22,772 nucleotides of DNA from JALZAA01 sp035938395 (lineage in GTDB: Bacteria; Actinomycetota; Acidimicrobiia; IMCC26256; JACDBD01), in contig DASZGY010000155.1 of assembly GCA_035938395.1 (NCBI GenBank), forward strand, positions 1 to 22,772. Reading direction: 5' to 3'. Positions 1-5,900 of this stretch are shown in pieces. Each line of letters opens with the position of its first letter. The first letter of the stretch is position 1. The notes beneath the pieces were generated by a model. It saw nothing but the letters and a program-made list of their open reading frames with translations, did not search any database and was not told where the DNA came from. The translations under genes were made by a program, and so were the position numbers.

Positions 1-1
1 G

Positions 2-499
2 AAGATCCTCGGGCCCGGCGCTCGGCCTTTCGACCTTCGGTTCGCGAAACCTGACGGCGACTGCCGCGATGGCGCGCACGTCCTCCAGATCTCCAACAAC
101 CCGTACGGCAACAAGAGTCTGAACGCTCGCTCGAGCCGGCCCCGGCTCGACACGAAACGTCTGGGCGTCATCTCGCTCGAGATCGGCGACGACCGCGCAG
201 CTTCAGCGTTCCTGACTGCATTCGCGGCCGGACAACCCGAGCGGTTCGCGGGCTACGAGTCGTGGACTGCCGAGAGCTTCGAGGTGACTTCGGGTTCCCC
301 GATCGATGTCGGCCTCGACGGCGAGTCGTTGTCGATGGACCCCCCGCTGCGCTTCTCGATCCGGGACCACTCCGTGCGCGTGCGGCTGCCGGCGCGGGCG
401 ATCGGCTATTCGCCCGCGGCGCGCGCGATGGGCTGGCGCGACGCGAGCCGGAGCATCTGGCGCGTCGCGTTGGGGGAGCCCGTCGGCATGGACGCATGA
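2..499 (+). CDS. Diacylglycerol kinase family (YegS/DagK-like) lipid kinase, C-terminal part
   Basis: This is the last 165 codons of a gene whose 5' end lies outside the window; it ends at TGA 497-499. The reading frame is open from base 2. The visible part has the C-terminal beta-sandwich of the diacylglycerol kinase / sphingosine kinase-like family: a segment with SNNPYGNK, then VISLEIGD, then a strand pair around FEVTSGSPIDVGLDGESL followed by PLRFSIRDHSVRVRLP. In this family the D-G-E type turn (here LDGES) and the P-L-R-F-x-I-R strand are typical of the C-terminal lobe. The ATP-binding GGDGT motif would lie upstream of the window, so activity and substrate cannot be judged. The last about 35 residues (RAIGYSPAARAMGWRDASR onwards) extend past the usual end of the domain. 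The assignment rests on family resemblance of the C-terminal half only. Confidence 0.75.
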   Translation, partial: KILGPGARPFDLRFAKPDGDCRDGAHVLQISNNPYGNKSLNARSSRPRLDTKRLGVISLEIGDDRAASAFLTAFAAGQPERFAGYESWTAESFEVTSGSPIDVGLDGESLSMDPPLRFSIRDHSVRVRLPARAIGYSPAARAMGWRDASRSIWRVALGEPVGMDA

Positions 500-876
500 T
501 CGGGGCTCCGGGCCGAGGACCCGCCAGTACGGGCACGGTGAGAGTCGGCGTAGGGCAACCGGATCCCGACGCCCGTCAAGAGGCGGTGGTTCGAGCGACA
601 TCGTGATGTCGGCGATCACGTTCGGCATTTGCGGCCTCCTCTCGGCGACGGTCGGCAATGCTGACCGTCGGACGGCGCCCAACTCATCGCGGCCGAGCAA
701 ACGCGTTCGCTCTCGGCACCGTGACGACGACGCCCGGCACGCAAGCAGCAACCTCCCCGCCAAGCCGCCAGTCGTCGACCTGGCCACCTGGCCGGCGGCG
801 CGCCTCAGTGCGCGGGAGCCCAGAATTCCTGTGGCACGGATGTGACCTGGGCGCCAGCGAGGGCCCGGAAACCGAG
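500..876. other. Intergenic gap without a convincing gene
   Basis: No reading frame here looks like a real protein; those present are Arg/Pro-rich shadows of high-GC DNA. The gap holds a 6-bp inverted repeat at 602-620 (CGTGAT, 7-base loop, ATCACG) and a stronger hairpin at 646-670. It lies downstream of both the plus-strand kinase gene and the minus-strand tRNA, so the hairpins may serve as terminators. Part of it resembles the 59-bp repeat found elsewhere in the window. Confidence 0.6.
646..670. terminator. Strong hairpin between convergent transcription units; possible degenerate repeat copy
   Basis: CGACGGTC (646-653) pairs perfectly with GACCGTCG (663-670). The inner bases GGC/GCT pair with one G-U, leaving loop AAT, for an 11-bp stem. 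There is no T-tract, so an intrinsic terminator of the U-less type is only a suggestion. The same bases match, in reverse orientation, the hairpin part of the 59-bp repeat at 3508-3566: the 16 bases CGGCGACGGTCGGCAA (644-659) are identical. Confidence 0.4.
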
Positions 877-947
877 AGCGGGTGACGGGAATCGAACCCG
901 CGTTCTCAGCTTGGGAAGCTGATGTTCTGCCTCTGAACTACACCCGC
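877..947 (-). tRNA. tRNA-Gly (anticodon CCC)
   Basis: Read on the minus strand, the sequence folds into a full cloverleaf. Acceptor arm GCGGGTG pairs with CACCCGC; D stem GTTC pairs with GAAC; anticodon stem TCAGC pairs with GCTGA around loop TTCCCAA, giving anticodon CCC, which reads GGG glycine codons. The T stem GCGGG pairs with CCCGT (one G-U) around loop TTCGATT. The discriminator base is U (base 877), as usual for bacterial tRNA-Gly. The 3' CCA is not encoded. It lies 143 bases downstream of the end of the MMPL gene on the same strand. Confidence 0.95.
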
Positions 948-1090
948 GAGGGAACGTGTGCCGTACCCGAGCGAGGGATGGTAGCCGGGCGGGATGGGAC
1001 GACCTCGGGCGCTACGACTGGAGCCAGGGCAGGTCCGATGGCCCGACGTACGTTTCTTCGCGGGCGGACGCGGCTGGCCCACCCCATCGC

Positions 1091-3328
1091 TCACCGTGAC
1101 GCGCCGCCGGTGGGGACGGGCGCCGGCGTTGGCGTCGGCGGAGTCGGAGTCGGCGTGCCCTCCTCGATGCGGATCTTGGGGAGGATCCGGTCGAGCCATT
1201 TCGGCAGCCACCAGTTGGCCGGGCCGAGCAGCTCCATGGTCGCGGGCACGAGCACGAGCCGCACGAGCGTCGCGTCGACGAAGACCGCGACCGCCAGACC
1301 GACGCCGAACATCTTGACCGTCGGATCCGGGTCGCCCAGGAAGCTCAGGAAGACGCTGATCATGATCAGCGCCGCCGATGTGATCACCCGTGCGGTGTTG
1401 GCGAGGCCGTCGACCACGCTGCGCAGGTTGTCGTGGCTCTCGTAGTACTCCTCGCGGATGCGCGACAGCAGGAACACCTCGTAGTCCATCGACAGCCCGA
1501 ACAGGATGGCGAACATCATCATCGGCACGAAGGACACGATCGGTAACGTCTGATCGATGCCGACGAGGCCCTTGAACCATCCCCACTGGAAGACCGCGAC
1601 GATCACGCCGTACGCCGCCCCGATGGAGAGGAGGTTCATGATCGCGGCCTTGAGCGGCACGAGAATCGACCGGAACACCATCATCAGCAGGATGAACGAC
1701 AACGCGATGACGGCGCCGATGAACAGGAACAGCCGATCCTGGATCCGCTCACCGAGGTCGATGAACCCGGCCGTCTGGCCTCCTACGTAGACGGTCGCTC
1801 CGGTTCCCTGCACCGCCTTCGGCAAGACGGTGTTCCGGAGGTGGTTCACCAGGTCCTCGGTGTTCACCGACTGCGGTGACGAATTCGGGATCGCGACGAC
1901 GACCGCCGCGCTCTGATCCGGGCTGATCTGCGGCGGGGTGGCCGTGACGCCGGGAATCTCGCCGACGTTCTTCTCGATCGTGTCCGCCGGCGCGGTGTCG
2001 CCCGGCTTCGGCAGCGAGACCGCCAGGAGGAGCGGGCCGTTGACGCCCGGGCCGAACCCCGCCGTGATCAAGTCGTACGCCCGGCGTTGGGTCGTGCTCG
2101 TGGGTTGGGTGCCGTCGTCCGTCTGGCCCAGGCGCATGACGGTGAGGGGCGCGGCGAGCGTCAGGAGGATCGCCAGGCTGATGATCACGGCCGCCCAGCG
2201 GTGGCGCGACATGAGCATCGCCCATCGCTCCCAACCGCTCGGGCGCGCGCCGGTGAGCGAGTGGTGCTCGTCGCCGCGGGCCTTCCGACGGAGCCGGGGC
2301 GCGTGGACGCGGTTGATGTGCCGTCCGGCCAGGCCGAGCAGCGCAGGCACGAGCGTCACCGCGGCCGCCATCATCACGACCACGACGATCGCGGACATGA
2401 AGCCCAACAACGTCACGTACGGGATGCCGGCGAGCGTGAGGCCCGTGATCGCGATCACCACCGTGCCACCGGCGAACAGGACGGCCTGACCGGCGGTGCC
2501 GTTGGCGAGCCCGATCGACGCGTTCATGTCCATGCCGGCGTCGAGGTTCTGACGGTGGCGCGTGACGATGAAAAGCGAGTAGTCGATCCCGACGCCGAGG
2601 CCGATCATCGTGGCCAACGTCGGCGCGACCGTGCCGATGTCGGTGACGGCGGCGATCAGCGTGATGATCGACAAACCGATCGCGAGCCCGCCGAGTGCCG
2701 TCCCGATCGGGAGGCTCATCGCGACGACCGACCCGAACGCGATGAGGAGGATGATCACGGCGAAGATGAGCCCGATCAAGTCGGCGTTCCCGCCCTCGTT
2801 GCGGTTGAAGTAGTCGGTGACGGGGCCGCCGAACTCGACCCGGAGGCCGGCCTGCTTGGCCGGTTGCGTGGCCGCCTCCAACCGGTCGAACGAGTCGGTG
2901 GGCAGGTTCGAGGATCGTTGGTCGTACTGGACGCGCAAGTACCCGATCGTCCCGTCCTTCGAGACGAACGCCGGTCCGACGACCGGCGTCGCCGGTCCGG
3001 TCACCTGCGTCACGTCCGGGACCTTGCCGGGCTGGAGGTTCGCTTCGGTCTCGGCGATGGCGGCCTGGTTGGTCGGGTCCGTGACCGTCCCGTTGCGCGC
3101 TTGGAACGCGACGTCGGCGGTGTCGCCGGACTGCGCCGGGAACCGCTGTTGGAGGAGCTCCCGCGCCTTCTCGGATTGGGCACCCGGGATCTTGAACACG
3201 TCGACCGTCGTGCCGCCCGAGGCCTCGGCTGCCACGACGAGCACCACGGCGACCAGCAACCAGACGCCAATCGTGACCCACTTGTGCCTGGCGGCGCCCT
3301 GGCCGAGCCGGTCGAGGAAACCTGCCAT
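1091..3328 (-). CDS. MMPL/RND-family membrane transporter
   Basis: This 745-residue protein belongs to the MMPL branch of the RND superfamily, proton-driven exporters that in actinobacteria often move lipids or drugs. It has the expected duplicated layout. One membrane helix near residues 17-37 is followed by a large extracytoplasmic loop with a second domain-swapped copy after about residue 400, each leading into a block of five or six helices. The essential GxxxDY-type motif is present twice: GLGVGIDYSLFIVTRHR near residue 248 and GLSMDYEVFLLSRIREEY near residue 613. The ATG is preceded by a purine-rich Shine-Dalgarno (CAGGGGG, minus strand). The C-terminal tail is low-complexity Pro/Thr (TPTPTPPTPTPAPVP), probably a flexible cytoplasmic end. 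It stands alone and diverges from dcd, so the substrate cannot be inferred from neighbours. Confidence 0.92.
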   Translation of the reverse strand: MAGFLDRLGQGAARHKWVTIGVWLLVAVVLVVAAEASGGTTVDVFKIPGAQSEKARELLQQRFPAQSGDTADVAFQARNGTVTDPTNQAAIAETEANLQPGKVPDVTQVTGPATPVVGPAFVSKDGTIGYLRVQYDQRSSNLPTDSFDRLEAATQPAKQAGLRVEFGGPVTDYFNRNEGGNADLIGLIFAVIILLIAFGSVVAMSLPIGTALGGLAIGLSIITLIAAVTDIGTVAPTLATMIGLGVGIDYSLFIVTRHRQNLDAGMDMNASIGLANGTAGQAVLFAGGTVVIAITGLTLAGIPYVTLLGFMSAIVVVVMMAAAVTLVPALLGLAGRHINRVHAPRLRRKARGDEHHSLTGARPSGWERWAMLMSRHRWAAVIISLAILLTLAAPLTVMRLGQTDDGTQPTSTTQRRAYDLITAGFGPGVNGPLLLAVSLPKPGDTAPADTIEKNVGEIPGVTATPPQISPDQSAAVVVAIPNSSPQSVNTEDLVNHLRNTVLPKAVQGTGATVYVGGQTAGFIDLGERIQDRLFLFIGAVIALSFILLMMVFRSILVPLKAAIMNLLSIGAAYGVIVAVFQWGWFKGLVGIDQTLPIVSFVPMMMFAILFGLSMDYEVFLLSRIREEYYESHDNLRSVVDGLANTARVITSAALIMISVFLSFLGDPDPTVKMFGVGLAVAVFVDATLVRLVLVPATMELLGPANWWLPKWLDRILPKIRIEEGTPTPTPPTPTPAPVPTGGASR

Positions 3329-3500
3329 GTCTTGCCCCCTGCCACTGCCCGCTACTTCTCAGCGGACCGACCAAGCGACGACGCTACGCGTGAGCGAGCG
3401 AGTTCGCACGCATACTTCGGCAAGGCGAGAACAAATGTTGAGCAAAATCTTCCACCGTCCCGGGCGACGGAGAACGCCGGAGACGCCAAGCGGTCGCCGG

Positions 3501-3506
3501 TAGGCT
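3501..3506 (+). promoter_or_regulatory. Possible -10 hexamer for dcd (TAGGCT)
   Basis: TAGGCT fits the actinobacterial TANNNT -10 pattern, and transcription would start about seven bases on, inside the 59-bp hairpin repeat. No -35 is recognisable. If real, the dcd leader RNA would begin with the repeat hairpin just before the ribosome-binding site. Confidence 0.3.
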
Positions 3507-3507
3507 C

Positions 3508-3566
3508 CCGCGGCGACGGCGGCTTTGCCGACCGTCGCCGCAAAAGCCGGAGCTTGCGACGGCGAC
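3508..3566 (+). repeat. 59-bp hairpin repeat, copy A (before dcd)
   Basis: This stretch matches 21398-21456 at 54 of 59 positions. Its first half is a near-perfect hairpin: GCGGCGACGG (3510-3519) pairs with CCGTCGCCGC (3532-3541), and inside it CGGC pairs with GCCG around loop TTT, with one unpaired A. The second half is a conserved tail (GCCGGAGCTTGCGACGGCGA) that ends at the base before the AAGGAGG of dcd. The five differences from copy B are substitutions; there are no gaps. Confidence 0.8.
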
Positions 3567-3573
3567 AAGGAGG
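3567..3573 (+). promoter_or_regulatory. Shine-Dalgarno deciding the dcd start
   Basis: AAGGAGG lies five bases before GTG 3579. It selects this GTG over the in-frame upstream ATG at 3525, which would add 18 residues unlike the family and encoded by the repeat. Confidence 0.85.
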
Positions 3574-3578
3574 ACTGC

Positions 3579-4151
3579 GTGATCCTGTCGGACGCGACCA
3601 TTCGCGCCGAGCTGAAGGCGGGTCGCATCGGCATCGAGCCGTTCGACGACGACAACGTGCAGCCGTCGTCCGTCGACATGCACGTCGACAGGTACTTCCG
3701 CGTGTTCCGGAACGACACGACGCCGTTCATCGACCCGAAGGAACCCCAGGAGGATCTCACCGAGCTCGTCGAGGTAGGGGACGGGCGCACGTTCATCCTG
3801 CATCCGGCCGAGTTCGCGCTGGCCTCCACCCTCGAGCGTGTCCGCCTCCCGGACGACCTGGCCGCCCGGCTCGACGGCAAGAGCTCACTCGGGCGCCTCG
3901 GCCTCCTGACCCACGCCACCGCCGGCTTCGTCGACGCCGGTTGGGACGGCCACCTGACGCTCGAGCTCTCGAACGTCGCGACGCTTCCCATCGCCATCTA
4001 CCCCGGCATGAAGATCGGGCAGATCTCCTTCTTCCGGATGACGACCCCCGCCGACCATCCGTACGGCAGCGACGCGACGGGCTCGAAGTACCAGGGCCAG
4101 CGCGGCCCGACCCCGAGCCGCTACTACCTGAACTTCCGCGACCGCGACTGA
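3579..4151 (+). CDS. dcd: dCTP deaminase (probably the bifunctional dUMP-forming type)
   Basis: Dcd converts dCTP to dUTP, or in the actinobacterial bifunctional form directly to dUMP, supplying dUMP for thymidylate synthesis in the cytoplasm. Starting at GTG 3579 the protein is 190 residues, the usual length, and begins MILSDATIRAEL as in the family. Hallmarks are VQPSSVDMHVD near residue 30, HPAEFALASTLE near 70, DGKSSLGRLGLLTHATAG at about 99-116, and HLTLELSN with Glu129 as the expected catalytic acid. KIGQISFF follows, and the C-terminal GSKYQGQRGPTPSR closes over the nucleotide in relatives. The strong match of that last motif to mycobacterial-type enzymes suggests combined deaminase and diphosphatase activity; this is inference. 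The next gene starts six bases after the stop. Confidence 0.95.
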   Translation: MILSDATIRAELKAGRIGIEPFDDDNVQPSSVDMHVDRYFRVFRNDTTPFIDPKEPQEDLTELVEVGDGRTFILHPAEFALASTLERVRLPDDLAARLDGKSSLGRLGLLTHATAGFVDAGWDGHLTLELSNVATLPIAIYPGMKIGQISFFRMTTPADHPYGSDATGSKYQGQRGPTPSRYYLNFRDRD

Positions 4152-4157
4152 CCGACC

Positions 4158-5039
4158 ATGGGCGACGCGCCACGCGCCCGAGCTCTGTGGCGGGTCTTCG
4201 AGCCGTACCACGCAGTCGTGTACTTCGCGCCCGACGTGAAGTCGGCGTTCGAGGACCTCGGGCTGCCCGGCTTCTGGAGGGGCTACTTCGCCTCTCGGGC
4301 GGCGCCGATGGGACCGGTTCCCGCCGAGGTCGTCATTGCGACCTTCTACAACTTCCATCCCGCCATGGTCCGCCGGGCGATGTCGGAGACGTGGACGCGC
4401 GCCGCTCCCGCCGCGGTGACCGCCGCCCGCCTCCGCCTCGCCGATCGGACCCTTCGGGCCTGGCTCGGCGACGAAGCCATCGCATCCCCCGACGTGGTCG
4501 ACGCCGCGCGGCTCGCCCGGCGCGCGGCAGAGGACGCGAGCCCGGTCGGACGGCCATTGTTCGCCGGGTACACGGCGCTCGACTGGCCGGCCGAGCCTCA
4601 CCTTGTCCTCTGGCACGCAACGACGCTCCTGCGTGAGCACCGGGGCGATGGGCACGTGAGCGCGCTGGTCGGCGAGCAGGTCGACGGCTGCGAGGCGAAC
4701 GTGCTCACGGCGGCGGCCGGCGCGAGCACCGGCGAGCTGCAGCGCGCGAGCCGCCAGTGGCCCGAGGACGAATGGGGAGCAGCCGTCGATCGTCTGCGAC
4801 GACGCGAGTGGATCAGCGCCGACGCATCGCTCACGCCCACTGGAGCCGCGGCCAAGCGGCGGATCGAAGACCTCACCGACGAGCTCGCAGCACCGCCGCT
4901 GGCCGCGCTCGACCAGTCCGAACAGGGACGACTCGTCGTGCTCCTCGGCCGGCTCAGCCGTCTCGTCCTCGACGCGGGCGGCGTGACGTTCCCCAATCCC
5001 ATCGGCCTGCCGGACCTGCGTGAGCACACCGACAACTGA
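4158..5039 (+). CDS. SCO6745/SalK-like family protein
   Basis: The 293-residue product resembles the actinobacterial SCO6745 family, sometimes annotated SalK-like, whose biochemical role is not established. Family features are the N-terminal RALWRVFEPYHAVVYFAP, the block GLPGFWRGYFASRAAPMGPV near residues 35-55, FYNFHPAMVRRAM near 60-72, and a mid-protein LDWPAEPHLVLWHATTLLREHRGDGHV segment. The C-terminal half (about residues 200-280) looks like a winged-helix region: WGAAVDRLRRREWISADASLTPTGAAAKRRIEDLTDEL. No membrane helix or signal peptide is visible. It begins six bases after dcd with no clear Shine-Dalgarno, so it is probably translated from the dcd transcript. A link to nucleotide metabolism is not shown by the sequence. 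Confidence 0.78.
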   Translation: MGDAPRARALWRVFEPYHAVVYFAPDVKSAFEDLGLPGFWRGYFASRAAPMGPVPAEVVIATFYNFHPAMVRRAMSETWTRAAPAAVTAARLRLADRTLRAWLGDEAIASPDVVDAARLARRAAEDASPVGRPLFAGYTALDWPAEPHLVLWHATTLLREHRGDGHVSALVGEQVDGCEANVLTAAAGASTGELQRASRQWPEDEWGAAVDRLRRREWISADASLTPTGAAAKRRIEDLTDELAAPPLAALDQSEQGRLVVLLGRLSRLVLDAGGVTFPNPIGLPDLREHTDN

Positions 5040-5071
5040 GTCACTGCCTCTCGTCCCGCTCGTCGACGTCC

Positions 5072-5085
5072 CGCTCTCGGGAGCG
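5072..5085. terminator. Small hairpin between convergent genes
   Basis: CGCTC (5072-5076) and GAGCG (5081-5085) enclose tetraloop TCGG, in the 47-base gap between the SCO6745-family stop and the DUF4239 stop. A 10-base direct repeat CGTCCCGCTC (5052-5061 and 5067-5076) offers an alternative left arm. There is no T-tract. It may be a weak bidirectional terminator. Confidence 0.3.
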
Positions 5086-5086
5086 A

Positions 5087-5878
5087 TCAGTGTTGGCCCT
5101 GGGGGAAGACGGCGACGCGCAAGGGCTGGTCGCTGATCGCGATCGCCCCGCCGAACGGGTGCTCGAGGGCGACGATGAGCGCGAGGTTGAGCGACATCAC
5201 GATGGCGAGCCCGGCGAGCAGCACGACGTGGGTGCCCCGCTCCCGGGTGTTCAGCAGCGTCGCCACCCCGAGCACGAGGACGCTCACCACGACGACCAGG
5301 AAGAAGAGCGGGCCCGGGATCGTGTCGCTGGCATCGGCGATGCGGCCGCGCCGCGCCTTCGTGACGTCGCCGAGGTCGCTGATGGTCTGCGTGTAGAACT
5401 TGCTGTTACCGACCACGGGCTCGGCGGCCTCGATGGTGCGGTACAGGTTGTCGAGCTTGGCGGTGGTGTCCGCGCTGGGCGTGCCGTTGCGGTCGGCGAC
5501 GCGAAAGTCGTGGGTGAGCACGGACACGTCGTAGGCGATGATCGCGTGTTGGATGTCGTCCCGGACCGGCTGCGGGAATCCGCCCACGTCGTGATACAGC
5601 CCGGCCAGAGCGGCGCCCTCGGCGGAGATGTTGTCGTTGGCGTCGCTGATCGCGCTGCGTTCCCCGACGATCACGAACGCGACGAGGATGGAATAGAAGA
5701 CGGCGAGCACCTGGACCATGACCGCGGTGCTGGTGCTCACCCGCTCCCGCACGTCGGGGTGCAGCCGGCGGTGAACGACGAACTCGATGGCGAACACGAA
5801 CGCGAGGCCGGCCGCGCCGAACACGAGGAACAGCAGCGGCATCGACAGCGGATCGAAGAGCTCGATGAACGCGTCCAT
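5087..5878 (-). CDS. DUF4239 (bestrophin-like) membrane protein
   Basis: The 263-residue product has two hydrophobic helices near the N-terminus (about residues 12-34 and 50-68), a soluble middle of about 120 residues, and two more helices near the C-terminus (about 190-210 and 217-238). This four-helix plan, together with FYSILVAFVIVGE after helix 2 and RRGRIADASDTIPGPLFF before helix 3, matches the DUF4239 family, whose function is unknown. Resemblance of the family to bestrophin channels is only distant. It starts 22 bases after the stop of the EtfD-like gene on the same strand, so the two are probably co-transcribed. No good Shine-Dalgarno is visible; ATG at 5878 is chosen because it leads straight into the first helix. 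Confidence 0.82.
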   Translation of the reverse strand: MDAFIELFDPLSMPLLFLVFGAAGLAFVFAIEFVVHRRLHPDVRERVSTSTAVMVQVLAVFYSILVAFVIVGERSAISDANDNISAEGAALAGLYHDVGGFPQPVRDDIQHAIIAYDVSVLTHDFRVADRNGTPSADTTAKLDNLYRTIEAAEPVVGNSKFYTQTISDLGDVTKARRGRIADASDTIPGPLFFLVVVVSVLVLGVATLLNTRERGTHVVLLAGLAIVMSLNLALIVALEHPFGGAIAISDQPLRVAVFPQGQH

Positions 5879-5900
5879 GGGCGGCGTGCGTCGCGGGGTA

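Noticed and set aside
877..947. tRNA-Gly as integration site of a genomic island
   Set aside because: No integrase, no repeated tRNA 3' end and no change in composition nearby.
3455..3470. Short inverted repeat CCGTC-CCGGGC-GACGG before dcd
   Set aside because: Only five base pairs in very GC-rich sequence; expected by chance.
3525..3578. Upstream in-frame ATG that would lengthen Dcd by 18 residues
   Set aside because: The added residues come from the hairpin repeat, and AAGGAGG correctly precedes GTG 3579.
2087..4636. An 849-codon open frame on the plus strand across the MMPL gene, dcd and the next gene
   Set aside because: It is Arg/Asp/Gly-rich shadow sequence antisense to a clear MMPL transporter and out of frame with dcd; no family features.
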